Assembly (NCBI GenBank): GCA_903970385.1 | Contig: CAJCIN010000177.1 | Coordinates: 1-54,301 of the forward strand | Source of the DNA: Rhodospirillales bacterium | GTDB taxonomy: Bacteria > Vulcanimicrobiota > Vulcanimicrobiia > Vulcanimicrobiales > Vulcanimicrobiaceae | DNA: 54,301 nt | Direction: 5' to 3' | In this document: one piece after another, positions 23,548 through 31,962 of the stretch | How positions within the stretch are numbered: position 1 is the first letter of the stretch | How the letters are laid out: every line of letters begins with the position of its first letter | Position numbers and translations under genes: made by a program | The notes under the pieces: model-generated | Database searches by the model: none | The model's input: the letters and a program-made list of their open reading frames with translations, nothing else | What the model was told of the DNA's origin: nothing

Positions 23548-24102
23548 CTACGCGCGCTGCGTCGTTCGCAGCGAACGCACGGCGCGAATGCGTTGCAATC
23601 GCCGGAGCGCATTCTTCCGGCGCCGCTGGACGGTGCGCACGTACGTGACGAACGCGCGAGCCGGAGCATCGTAAAACCGGAAGATGTCCCCGAACTCGAC
23701 GTCGGGATTGCGATGGTGCCCGTCGTGGTCTTCCGGGAGAACGATCGCGAAGACGCGGCAGATGCGCACGAGCCACGGCGGGCTCACCCAGCCGAGGTCG
23801 GTCGTGTGGCGCCACCAGACGTGGAGTTGGCCGAGCAAGAGCCCGAGAGCGGCGCCCGCCGCGGCCCACGGGCCGAAGAACGCGAGCGGTACGGCGATCG
23901 CGATGTACGGAATCGCTCCTAGCAGGCCGTCGAGGAGAACCTCGGGATCCTTGGAGATGACCGCGTGATCCCAATACGAGCGGCTGCGATCGTGGTGCGT
24001 GCGCAGGTGCAACTTGAACCAGAGATGCTGGGGCACGTGATAGAGAAACGTCGACGCGAGGTCACCAACGACCAGCACGATGACGAGCGAGACGAAAAAC
24101 AT
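23548..24102 (-). CDS. Fatty acid hydroxylase/sterol desaturase superfamily protein
   Basis: Membrane di-iron enzyme of 184 residues. ATG 24102 has GGAG five bases upstream, while two GTGs just before it are less likely. The histidine boxes are complete: HX3H in YHVPQHLW, HX3HH in HLRTHHD, one histidine in LHVWWRH and HX2HH in EDHDGHHRNP. At under 190 residues it is short for the superfamily but lacks none of the boxes. A basic C-terminus (VQRRRKNALRRLQRIR) lies in the cytoplasm. Its position upstream of a glycolipid glycosyltransferase suggests it modifies an acyl chain or lipid used there. Confidence 0.85.
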   Translation of the reverse strand: MFFVSLVIVLVVGDLASTFLYHVPQHLWFKLHLRTHHDRSRSYWDHAVISKDPEVLLDGLLGAIPYIAIAVPLAFFGPWAAAGAALGLLLGQLHVWWRHTTDLGWVSPPWLVRICRVFAIVLPEDHDGHHRNPDVEFGDIFRFYDAPARAFVTYVRTVQRRRKNALRRLQRIRAVRSLRTTQRA

Positions 24103-24222
24103 CACCACTCCGCCGCCTTCATATCGACTTCGATTCCTCTACCCTTGACTTTCGACTGTTTCCGGTCCGTTTCGAACCCTTTTCGCTACGCTCTTGGGCC
24201 GACCGAGCGTCGGTCCCTTCCG

Positions 24223-24945
24223 GTGCTCCTGCTCGCGGGCGTGCTCGCGAGCGCGACCGGGGCCGGCTGCGACGGGCCGCAACGGCATCCCGCGCGGGCC
24301 GTCGCTCACGTGCGACGCGTCCTACCGAACGTGTCGCTCGACAACTTGGCCGACAAGGTCCAGAGCTGGCGAATCCGCGTCGCGCCTCCGGAAATTCGCG
24401 GTCTACGACTGCTCTATGATACCCCGCTTTCCGACGGGCCAACGCTCGCCGTCGTCCGGTCGATCGTGCGCAGCAATCACCGGCTCGATCCGTTCGACGC
24501 GCTCGTGTTCGCCGTGCGCGCCGCGTCGGACGCGCGCGAGCATCGGCTCGATCAGGGATTTTTCGCCGCGGTCCTGCTCCAGGAGTCCGGGTTTGCGCCC
24601 GACGCGCTCTCGCCCGCGGGTGCGGTCGGCATCGGCCAGTTCACGCTCGGCACGGCGGCCGATGCGGGGGTCGATCCGTTCGATTGGCGATCCGCGATGG
24701 CCGGATCGGCCGCGTTGCTCGGCGGCTACGTCAACGCGTACGACGGCGTCTACGGCGATCCGTATGCCGCGGCGCTCGCCGCGTACGATGCGGGTCCCGG
24801 CACGGTCGCGTATTACCACGGCATTCCACCGTACGCGGAGACGAGGGAATACGTCGCCGACATCTACGATCGTTGGGCGCGCATCGAGCGCGACGCGACC
24901 GGCCTGCGTCGCCGGCATGCCGAACGCCGCGCGGACGGGCGCTAA
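24223..24945 (+). CDS. Lytic transglycosylase-like protein (SLT domain)
   Basis: Peptidoglycan lyase-like protein of about 240 residues. The SLT fold is clear: the catalytic glutamate in FFAAVLLQESGF, the core GAVGIGQFTLGTAAD, and LAAYDAGPGTVAYY, a variant of the usual AYNAGP. A hydrophobic N-terminus (LLLAGVLASATGAGC) indicates export, but the lipobox is poor. The start is uncertain. GTG 24223 is the nearest codon to the signal segment, TTG 24145 would give a longer basic leader, and neither has a good ribosome site. It is divergent from the hydroxylase gene. Confidence 0.82.
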   Translation: MLLLAGVLASATGAGCDGPQRHPARAVAHVRRVLPNVSLDNLADKVQSWRIRVAPPEIRGLRLLYDTPLSDGPTLAVVRSIVRSNHRLDPFDALVFAVRAASDAREHRLDQGFFAAVLLQESGFAPDALSPAGAVGIGQFTLGTAADAGVDPFDWRSAMAGSAALLGGYVNAYDGVYGDPYAAALAAYDAGPGTVAYYHGIPPYAETREYVADIYDRWARIERDATGLRRRHAERRADGR

Positions 24946-25104
24946 AGTCTTTCGAACCTCCGGCGCAGGACACGAATCCGGCGTGCGGCTGTCGCGCTAG
25001 GCTCGGTCACGCTGCGGGACGTATGGCGCCCGCGCCGACGGAGCCGCGCGTGCCGTTCGCGCGTCCGTAAGAGGCTCCGCGACGGTCGTGCCAAAGGGCG
25101 CGAC

Positions 25105-27087
25105 ATGACGTCGCCGCATCACGGCGCGGATCCGTTCGCGTATCTCGAGAACGCCGGCGACCCCGCGACGATCGCCTGGACCGCGGAACAGAACGCGCGC
25201 ACGCGCGCCACGCTCGCATCGCTGCCCGGACGCTCGGCGCTCGAGAAGCGCTTCGACGAACTCGTCGCGATCGATAGCCTCGGTACGCCGGTCGCATGCG
25301 GCGAGCGCACGTTCTACAGCGCGCGACGCGGCCGCGCGACGCAGCCGATCCTCTTCGTGCGCGAGCACGGCCGCGATCGCGCGATCCTCGATCCCGCCGC
25401 ACTCGATCCGTCCGGCCTCACCGCCGTCGATTGGTGGTACCCGAGTCCCGCCGGCACGTACGTCGCGTTCGGGCTCTCGACGAACGGCGACGAGCGCAGC
25501 ACGCTCGGCGTGCTCGAGGTCGCGTCCGGCATCCGCCGTCCCGAATCGATTCCGGACACCCGCTATTGCAGCGTCGCATGGTATCCGGACGAGGACGGAT
25601 TCCATTACGTCCGCTTTCCGCCCGGCGCCGATTACGGTCCGCGCGTCTACGCGCACGCCCTCGACGAGCCGTACGCACGCGACGTCGAGATCTTCGGCGC
25701 GGGACGCGCGCCGGAAGACATGCTCGGCGTCGACGCGAGCGCGGACGGTCGCTGGCTCGTCGTGCGCGCGTCGCGCGGCTGGTCGCAGAGCGATGCGTAT
25801 CTCGCGGACACGAAACGGGTGCCGCTCGCATTCGTGCCGCTCGCCGAGGGCCGCGACGCGCTCTTCGACGCGCTACCGACGGACGCTCGCACGTACGTCC
25901 GCACGAACGACGGCGCCGCGCGCTATCGCATTTTCGCCGTGGATCCGGAGCGCCCGGAGCGCGAACGCTGGGAAGAGATCGTACCCGAAGGCGCCGGAAC
26001 GATCGATGCGTTCGCGGTGACGCGACACGGCATCGTCGTCCACGAACTCGAGGACGTGCGTTCGGTCGTGCGTGTTCGGCGCCACGACGGTTCCTTCGAG
26101 TCGCTCGCCGGATTCGGCGAACGCGGCCTGATCGGTCTCTCGGGCAACGAACGCGACGACGCGGTCTTCGCGCTCGCGGCGTCGTTTCTCGATCCGCCCG
26201 CGATCGCGCGCATCGTCGTCGGCCCGTCCGCGCCGGCGGAAACGACGACGTGGGAACGCGTCGCGACGCCGTTCGATGCGAGCGCGTATCGCGTCGCGCA
26301 GGAGTGGTTCGTCTCGAAGGACGGAACGCGCGTACCGATGTGGATCGTCGAGCGGCGCGATGCCGCGCGCGACGGCGGCGCTCCGGCGGTGCTGTACGGC
26401 TACGGCGGCTTCAACGTCTCGCTCACGCCGTCGTTTTCGCCGAGCCTCGCCCCGTGGCTCGATGCGGGCGGCGTCTACGCGATCGCAAACCTGCGCGGCG
26501 GCGGCGAGTTCGGCGAGGCATGGCATCGCGCCGGCATGCGCGAGGCGAAGCAGAACGTCTTCGACGATTTCGCCGCGGCCGTCGAGTATCTCGGCACGCA
26601 ACGCATCGCCGATCCGCATCGGATCGCCGTATACGGCGGCAGCAACGGCGGTCTGCTCGTCGCCGCGCTCGCGGTGCAGCGGCCCGAGCTCGCCGCAGCC
26701 GTCGTGTGCGCCGTTCCGCTCACCGACATGCTGCGCTACCATCTCTTCTCGATCGGGCGGCTCTGGATTTCGGAGTACGGCGACCCCGACGTCGCGGCGG
26801 ACGCCGCGTTCTTACGCGCGTATTCGCCGTATCACAACGTGCGCGACGGCGTCGCGTATCCCGCGACGTTCATCGAGACGGCGGAATCCGACGGTCGGGT
26901 CGATCCGCTCCACGCGAAGAAATTCGGCGCTCGCCTGCAAGAAGCGATGCGCGGCGACGCGCCCGTGCTCGTGCACGTCGAGCAGAACGCGGGCCACGGT
27001 GCGGGCAAGCCCCGCGACAAGATCGTCGCGGAGCTCGCGGACCGCTGGGGCTTTATCTCCTGGCGATTAGGCCAGAGTCTTGTGTAG
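25105..27087 (+). CDS. Prolyl oligopeptidase family serine peptidase (S9A), cytosolic
   Basis: A 660-residue S9A peptidase made of an N-terminal DPFAYLENAGDPATIAW segment, a seven-bladed propeller (about residues 70-390) and an alpha/beta-hydrolase domain. Catalytic residues are the serine in YGGSNGGLLVA (about 513), the aspartate in ESDGRVDPLHAKKF (about 597) and the histidine in NAGHGAGKP (about 631). There is no signal peptide, so it acts on short peptides in the cytosol. ATG 25105 has AAGGG upstream. The 159 bases before it hold no other feature I can support. Its last 21 bases overlap the converging dienelactone hydrolase gene. Confidence 0.94.
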   Translation: MTSPHHGADPFAYLENAGDPATIAWTAEQNARTRATLASLPGRSALEKRFDELVAIDSLGTPVACGERTFYSARRGRATQPILFVREHGRDRAILDPAALDPSGLTAVDWWYPSPAGTYVAFGLSTNGDERSTLGVLEVASGIRRPESIPDTRYCSVAWYPDEDGFHYVRFPPGADYGPRVYAHALDEPYARDVEIFGAGRAPEDMLGVDASADGRWLVVRASRGWSQSDAYLADTKRVPLAFVPLAEGRDALFDALPTDARTYVRTNDGAARYRIFAVDPERPERERWEEIVPEGAGTIDAFAVTRHGIVVHELEDVRSVVRVRRHDGSFESLAGFGERGLIGLSGNERDDAVFALAASFLDPPAIARIVVGPSAPAETTTWERVATPFDASAYRVAQEWFVSKDGTRVPMWIVERRDAARDGGAPAVLYGYGGFNVSLTPSFSPSLAPWLDAGGVYAIANLRGGGEFGEAWHRAGMREAKQNVFDDFAAAVEYLGTQRIADPHRIAVYGGSNGGLLVAALAVQRPELAAAVVCAVPLTDMLRYHLFSIGRLWISEYGDPDVAADAAFLRAYSPYHNVRDGVAYPATFIETAESDGRVDPLHAKKFGARLQEAMRGDAPVLVHVEQNAGHGAGKPRDKIVAELADRWGFISWRLGQSLV

Positions 27088-27792
27088 GAATGTCTCGACG
27101 CGCTCCCATGCGTCTTTGACTTCCGATTGGTTCAGTGCCGAAGAGCTTTCGCGGAAGAACGCGTGGCCGACGTTCGGATAGACGACGACCTCGTGTTCCT
27201 TCCCCGCGGCCGCGAGCGTCTCGTCGACGCGTTTCGCGGCCTCTGCCGGAATGAAGTCGTCCTTGCCGCCGAAGAACAGCAGCAACGGAATGTTGATGTC
27301 CTTCGTATCGGCCAACCCCTCGGGTTCGCCGTTCGGGAAGCCGGCCGCGATGCTGCCGCCGTAGAACGGAATCGCCGCCCGCAACCCCGGCAGCGTCGCG
27401 GTGACGTACGCGGCCGAGCCGCCGAAGCAGAAGCCGACCGTCGCGATCTTGCCCTTCGCGACGAACGGTTGCGCGTCGAGCCATGCGATCGTCGCCGCGA
27501 CGTCCGCGCGCAGGGTCGCGCGCGAGACCTGCCCCGCGGCGGCGAAACCGTGTTGCAACCCTTCTTGGGTATACGGTTCGTTGAGATTCGGATGCGTACG
27601 ATGGTAGTAGTTGATGGCGATCGCCACATAGCCGGCCTTCGCCAGCAAGTCGGCGATGCGCTTGACCTCGGTGTTGACGCCGAAGATCTCTTGCAGCACG
27701 ATGACGGCGGGCTTCGGACCGTCGCCGTCCGGGCGGGAGAGATAACTCGGCATCGGGCTGCCGCCGACGTCGATCGTGAGATCTTGATGCAC
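27067..27792 (-). CDS. Dienelactone hydrolase family protein
   Basis: Alpha/beta-hydrolase of 241 residues. The nucleophile is cysteine, as in true dienelactone hydrolases, within VGFCFGGSAAY (about residue 121). The aspartate is in GGKDDFIP and the histidine in NVGHAFF. The N-terminal block AVIVLQEIFGVN supplies the conserved Glu. GTG 27792 is supported by AAGGAG six bases upstream. Substrates of such enzymes range from dienelactone to other small esters, and no chlorocatechol genes are nearby, so the role is open. The 3' end overlaps the prolyl oligopeptidase gene by 21 bases. Confidence 0.92.
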   Translation of the reverse strand: MHQDLTIDVGGSPMPSYLSRPDGDGPKPAVIVLQEIFGVNTEVKRIADLLAKAGYVAIAINYYHRTHPNLNEPYTQEGLQHGFAAAGQVSRATLRADVAATIAWLDAQPFVAKGKIATVGFCFGGSAAYVTATLPGLRAAIPFYGGSIAAGFPNGEPEGLADTKDINIPLLLFFGGKDDFIPAEAAKRVDETLAAAGKEHEVVVYPNVGHAFFRESSSALNQSEVKDAWERVETFLHKTLA

Positions 27793-27821
27793 TCTGAACT
27801 CCTTGACGGGGCGCGATAACG

Positions 27822-28832
27822 TTGATAGTTCCGGGCGACTACGGGACGGCCGTCGGCGAGCGTTTGTTCCTCTACCGTTCTCCGCAGCCTGCCCTCACGG
27901 CGTCGTTCGCGGACGACGTGCGGGCCGGCCTCACCGCGCGCGAGAAATATCTCGCGCCGAAATACTTCTACGATTCGCTCGGCTCGGCGTTGTTCGAAGC
28001 GATTTGCGAGTTGCCCGAGTATTACCTCACACGCTCCGAAACGGAAATCCTCGACCGCTACGCGCCCGAGATGCTCGCGACGCTCGGCGGACCGGTCGAG
28101 CTCGTCGAGTTCGGCAGCGGGAGCGCCCGCAAGACGCGCGTCGTCGTCGCGGCGGCGCTCGAGGCGCAGGACGCGCTGACCTATCATCCGATCGACATCT
28201 CGCCGAGCGCGCTCGTCGCTGCTTCGTCCGCGCTGGTCGGTGAGTTCGGCCGGCTCACCGTCAGCGCGTACGCGAGCGACTACGTCGACGTGCTCGCGAA
28301 CGCGCGTCTGCGGACGTCCGCACGCGTGCTCGCGATGTTCCTCGGATCGAACATCGGGAACTACGAGCCCGAGGGCGCGGTCGAGTTGCTGCGCGCGATG
28401 TCGGCGTCGTTCAAACCGGGCGACGGCCTGCTGCTCGGCACCGACCTCAAAAAGGATGCCGCGATCCTCGAGCGCGCGTACAACGACCCGACGGGCGTGA
28501 CGGCCGCGTTCGACAAGAACGTGCTCGCGCGCATCAATCGCGAACTCGGAGGCGGTTTCGATCTCGATGCGTTCGCCTTCGCCGCGCGGTACGACGCGAC
28601 GCGCGGCAGCGTCGATTCGTTCCTGATCGCGCAGCGCGGGATGTCGGTGCCGATCGCGGAACTCGGCCTCGACGTGCGCTTCAGCGTCGCGGAAACGATC
28701 CACACGGAATCGTCGCACAAGTTCTCCGCGGACGACATCGCCGCGCTCGCCGCACAGAGCGGTTTCCGCGTCGTGCGCGCGTGGACGGACGACGCCGAAC
28801 GTTTCGCCGTGAGCCTGCTCGTCGTCATCTGA
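27822..28832 (+). CDS. egtD: L-histidine N-alpha-methyltransferase (EgtD)
   Basis: SAM-dependent enzyme that trimethylates histidine to hercynine, the first step to ergothioneine. At 336 residues it has the family length. Conserved stretches are PKYFYDSLGSALFEAICELPEYY at the N-terminus, the SAM site VEFGSGSARKTRV, then YHPIDISPSAL, FLGSNIGNYEP and ETIHTESSHKF. The start is the TTG at 27822, since no ATG or GTG precedes the conserved region. The sulfoxide synthase EgtB is not in the window. The next gene, three bases on, encodes a class I glutamine amidotransferase-like enzyme. Confidence 0.94.
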   Translation: MIVPGDYGTAVGERLFLYRSPQPALTASFADDVRAGLTAREKYLAPKYFYDSLGSALFEAICELPEYYLTRSETEILDRYAPEMLATLGGPVELVEFGSGSARKTRVVVAAALEAQDALTYHPIDISPSALVAASSALVGEFGRLTVSAYASDYVDVLANARLRTSARVLAMFLGSNIGNYEPEGAVELLRAMSASFKPGDGLLLGTDLKKDAAILERAYNDPTGVTAAFDKNVLARINRELGGGFDLDAFAFAARYDATRGSVDSFLIAQRGMSVPIAELGLDVRFSVAETIHTESSHKFSADDIAALAAQSGFRVVRAWTDDAERFAVSLLVVI

Positions 28833-28834
28833 TC

Positions 28835-29587
28835 GTGAAGGGTCTCGCACGCGTCGGCATCACCTCGTCACGCGCGTACGATGCGAGCGGAGCGGTCGAC
28901 GCACGCGTGATTCCGTACGCGCGCGCGGTGCGACGGTTCGGCGGCGAACCGATCCTGCTCGCGAACGAGCTCGCGGAAATGGACGCGCTGCTCTCCGGCC
29001 TCGATGCCGTGCTCGTCACGGGCGGCGTCGACGTCGATCCCGCGGCGTACGGCGGCCGGGTGCCGCACGCGCGTTCCGAAGCCGGCGAATACGTGCCGGA
29101 GCGCGACGCGTTCGAAGCGGCGCTCGTCGTCGCGACGCGCGAGCGCGGCGTGCCGACGCTCGGTATCTGTCGCGGCCTGCAGATCGCGAACGTCGCGTTC
29201 GGCGGCACGCTGATCGAAGACGTGCGCGAGGAGTACGGCGACGAGCGCTACGTGATCGAACATCGTCAGACGCACGAGACGGGTCTCGATCGTACGGAAC
29301 ACGCGCCGCATCACGAGGTCGCGCTCGCGCGCGAGAGCCGGCTCGCCGCGTTGCTCGGCACGACGGCGGTACCAGCGAATTCGATGCACCATCAAGCGGT
29401 GCGTGCGACGGGCGACGGGCTCGCCGTCGTCGGCCGCACGTCGGACGGCACCGTCGAGGCGGCCGAGGCGACGTTCCCGCATCCGTTCTTCTTCGCGGTG
29501 CAATGGCATCCCGAAGAACTGCTCGAGGACGCGGCGACGGCGGCCCTCTTCGGAGGGCTCGTCCGCGCCGGTCTCGAGCGGCGCTAG
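28835..29587 (+). CDS. Gamma-glutamyl-gamma-aminobutyrate hydrolase-like peptidase C26
   Basis: Class I glutamine amidotransferase-fold hydrolase of 250 residues from GTG 28835. The nucleophile elbow GICRGLQIANVAFGG (Cys about 111) and the second triad segment FFAVQWHPEE (His about 225) are intact, with VLVTGGVDVDP in the oxyanion region, as in PuuD. It cleaves gamma-glutamyl bonds. It lies directly downstream of egtD, so it might replace EgtC, which removes glutamate from the gamma-glutamyl intermediate in the mycobacterial ergothioneine route. That is inference. Its stop shares CTAG with the converging SDR gene. Confidence 0.9.
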   Translation: MKGLARVGITSSRAYDASGAVDARVIPYARAVRRFGGEPILLANELAEMDALLSGLDAVLVTGGVDVDPAAYGGRVPHARSEAGEYVPERDAFEAALVVATRERGVPTLGICRGLQIANVAFGGTLIEDVREEYGDERYVIEHRQTHETGLDRTEHAPHHEVALARESRLAALLGTTAVPANSMHHQAVRATGDGLAVVGRTSDGTVEAAEATFPHPFFFAVQWHPEELLEDAATAALFGGLVRAGLERR

Positions 29588-30345
29588 GCTTCCTGTTCCG
29601 TCGGGCGGATCAGGATCTCGTTGACGGCGACGTGGCGCTCGCGCGTCACGATGTAGGCGATCGCGTCCGCGATCTCGGGCGATTGCAGCCGTTCCATCTG
29701 GCCGAAGCGCTGCGAGAGTACCTCGCGCACCTCGGGCTTGTTGTGGCTGCCGAGTTCGGTTTCGACGGCGCCCGGCTCGACGAGCGACACGCGTACGTGC
29801 CGCTTCGTGACTTCTTGCCGGAGCGATTCGCTGAAGGCGCCGACGGCGAATTTCGTCGCGTTGTACGCGCCGGAAAACGTCCGCGCGACGCGGCCCGCGA
29901 CGGAGCTCACGTTGACGATGTCCGCGACGCGGCGCGGCTCGCTCTCCGCCGCTTTCAAGAGATGCGGCAGCGCGGCGTTCGTGCAGTACATCAGGCCGTT
30001 CACGTTGATCGCGAGCATGCGCTCCCACTCCGTGGGATCCGCGTCCACGATCGGGCCGAGCAGCATGACGCCCGCGTTGTTCACGAGCGTGTCGAGCCGG
30101 CCGAACGTCGCGACCGTCTCGTCGACGGCGCGCTTCGCCTGATCGCGCGCGGTGACGTCCGCTTCGATCGCGTGCGCCGTGCCGCCCGCGCTCGCGATGC
30201 GCTTCACGAGCGCTTCCAGCCGGTCCGTGCGGCGTGCCGCGAGCGCGACGCGCGCGCCGTGCTCGGCGAGGTGGAGCGCCGTCGCCTCACCGATTCCGGA
30301 ACTCGCGCCCGTGACGAGCGCGACCGTACCATCTAATTTTCCCAT
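29584..30345 (-). CDS. Short-chain dehydrogenase/reductase (YdfG-like)
   Basis: Classical SDR of 253 residues from ATG 30345. The cofactor loop is VTGASSGIGEATAL with the following ALAARRTDRLEAL favouring NADP. NNAG occurs in TLVNNAGVML, and the catalytic Ser, Tyr and Lys lie in VNVSSVAGR and SGAYNATKFAVGAF. The C-terminal EPGAVETEL is also typical. This resembles the serine 3-dehydrogenase/YdfG group. It is 37 bases downstream of the osmoprotectant transporter genes on the same strand and could be cotranscribed with them. Confidence 0.92.
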   Translation of the reverse strand: MGKLDGTVALVTGASSGIGEATALHLAEHGARVALAARRTDRLEALVKRIASAGGTAHAIEADVTARDQAKRAVDETVATFGRLDTLVNNAGVMLLGPIVDADPTEWERMLAINVNGLMYCTNAALPHLLKAAESEPRRVADIVNVSSVAGRVARTFSGAYNATKFAVGAFSESLRQEVTKRHVRVSLVEPGAVETELGSHNKPEVREVLSQRFGQMERLQSPEIADAIAYIVTRERHVAVNEILIRPTEQEA

Positions 30346-30382
30346 ACGGATCTCAACTCGACCGGGTCGGCGAAGGCTGCGG

Positions 30383-31003
30383 TCAGCGCGCGCGCGCGAT
30401 CGCGAATCGCTCGACGCCGCGCAGCGCGAGGTCCGCCCCGATGGCGAGAGCGGCCGCCGCGAGCGAGCCCGCGACGATCCGGTTCGCATCGTCGTTGTCG
30501 AGGCCGGCGAAGAGCAACTGGCCGAGACCGCCCGCACCGATCTTGCCGGCGAGCGTCGCGATCGAGACGGTCGCGACCGTCGCGAGGCGTACGCCGCCGA
30601 CGATCACCGGCAGCGCCTGCGGGATCTCGACGCGCCAGAACGTCTGCCACCGGCTCATGCCGAGGCCGAGCGCCGCCTCGCGCATCGGCGCGGGCACGCC
30701 GCGCAGGCCGAGCGTCACGTTGCGGACGAGGATCAGTTGCGCGTACGCGACGAGCGCGATCTCCGTCGTGACGAGCCCGAGGCCGAAGTACGGCACGAGG
30801 TAGCCGAAGAGCGCGAGGCTCGGCAGCGTGTAGATCGCGCCGAGCACGGCGAGCAACGGGCCGCGAACGCGATCGTTGCGCGCGGCGAACGTGCCGAGCG
30901 GGAGCGCGATCGCGAACGCGACGGCGATCGCGATGCCGACGAGCTCGAGATGCTGCAGCAGCCGCAGCGCGATCTCGGCGGGATGGCGCGCGATATACGT
31001 CAC
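30383..31003 (-). CDS. Osmoprotectant ABC transporter permease (OpuCB/OpuCD-like), second copy
   Basis: A 206-residue inner-membrane permease with about five or six helices. GTG 31003 overlaps the ATPase gene's TGA (GTGA). The EAA loop that contacts the ATPase reads PMREAALGLGMSRWQTFWRVEIPQALP, and AARNDRVRGPLLAVLGAIYTLPSLALFGYL is characteristic of glycine betaine/carnitine/choline permeases. It is the fourth gene of the importer operon. A sister permease at 32890-33486 presumably forms a heterodimer with it. Confidence 0.94.
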   Translation of the reverse strand: MTYIARHPAEIALRLLQHLELVGIAIAVAFAIALPLGTFAARNDRVRGPLLAVLGAIYTLPSLALFGYLVPYFGLGLVTTEIALVAYAQLILVRNVTLGLRGVPAPMREAALGLGMSRWQTFWRVEIPQALPVIVGGVRLATVATVSIATLAGKIGAGGLGQLLFAGLDNDDANRIVAGSLAAAALAIGADLALRGVERFAIARAR

Positions 31004-31962
31004 GCGACGGTGCGCGCGATCGCGTGGCGCACGTCGTCGAAACCGAGCGAACCGATCGGCGCGCCGGCGTCCGTGACGGCGAGACGCTCGACGCCGTCGA
31101 GGAACGCCGAGAGCGCGTCGCGCAGCGTCCCGTCCCCGTCGATCGAGGCCTGCGTGGCGGCCCCGTCGGGCGCGCGCATCGCATCGCGCACGGCGATCAA
31201 GCGAAGGCGCCGCACCGCGTCGCCCGCGTCCATCAGTCGTTCGACGTACGGCGTCGCCGGGTGCGAGAGGAGCCGCAGCGGCGTGTCCGCCTGCACGATG
31301 CGACCCGCGTTCATGACGACGATCCGGTCGGCCATGCGGAGCGCTTCGTCGACGTCGTGCGTCACGAAGAAGATCGTCGTGCCGAGCGCGCGATGGATGC
31401 GCAGCGTCTCGTCCTGCAGCGCGAGCCGCACGATCGCATCGACGGCGCCGAACGGTTCGTCCATCAACAGCACGCGCGGTTCGGCCGCGATCGCTCGCGC
31501 GACGCCGACGCGTTGCTGTTCGCCGCCGGAGAGCTCGCGCGGGAGGCGGCCGCGATAGCGGGCGGGATCGAGTTGCACGAGCGCGAGCAAGTCGTCGACG
31601 CGCGCGTCGATGCGCGCGCGCTCCCAGCCGAGCAGTTCCGGCACCATGCCGACGTTGCGGCCGACGCTCATGTGCGGGAACAGGCCGACGGCTTGGATGA
31701 CGTATCCGATGCCGCGCCGGAGCGCTTCGGGCGGCGACGACCGCACGTCCTCGCCGTCGATGCGGATCGTGCCGGAATCGGGCACGACGAGCCGGTTGAT
31801 CGTGCGGAGCAGCGTGCTCTTGCCGCAGCCGGACGGGCCGAGGAGGACGACGAGTTCGCCCGCGGCCGCTTCGAGCGAGACGCCGTCGACCGCGCGGCGA
31901 TCGCTACCCGGATACGAAACGACGACGTCGCTGATGTCGACGGCGGCGCCCCCGGACGTCAC
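31000..31962 (-). CDS. Osmoprotectant ABC transporter ATP-binding protein (OpuCA/ProV-like)
   Basis: ATPase of 320 residues. Walker A is LLGPSGCGKSTLLRTIN, the Q-loop is YVIQAVGLFPHMSV, the signature is LSGGEQQRVGVARAIA, Walker B is VLLMDEPFGAVDAI, and the H-loop is FFVTHDVDEAL. The C-terminal 75 residues (VRRLRLIAVRDAM to VTDAGAPIGSLGFDDV) look like one shortened CBS repeat instead of the usual tandem pair that senses ionic strength. GTG 31962 overlaps the binding-protein gene's TGA, and its own TGA overlaps the next permease start. Confidence 0.95.
   Translation of the reverse strand: MTSGGAAVDISDVVVSYPGSDRRAVDGVSLEAAAGELVVLLGPSGCGKSTLLRTINRLVVPDSGTIRIDGEDVRSSPPEALRRGIGYVIQAVGLFPHMSVGRNVGMVPELLGWERARIDARVDDLLALVQLDPARYRGRLPRELSGGEQQRVGVARAIAAEPRVLLMDEPFGAVDAIVRLALQDETLRIHRALGTTIFFVTHDVDEALRMADRIVVMNAGRIVQADTPLRLLSHPATPYVERLMDAGDAVRRLRLIAVRDAMRAPDGAATQASIDGDGTLRDALSAFLDGVERLAVTDAGAPIGSLGFDDVRHAIARTVA

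Noticed and set aside
25023-25070. A 15-codon ORF upstream of the cytosolic prolyl oligopeptidase, considered as a regulatory peptide
   Set aside because: Its sequence (MAPAPTEPRVPFARP) has no attenuation-like codon run and no ribosome site. Chance ORFs of this size are common at this GC content.
24946-25104. Gap examined for a tRNA because of a TTCGAA near 24950
   Set aside because: No acceptor stem, anticodon arm or T stem can be paired on either strand.
27132-28850. A 572-residue minus-strand frame spanning egtD and the dienelactone hydrolase
   Set aside because: It crosses two genuine genes on opposite strands, and its composition is that of shadow translation.
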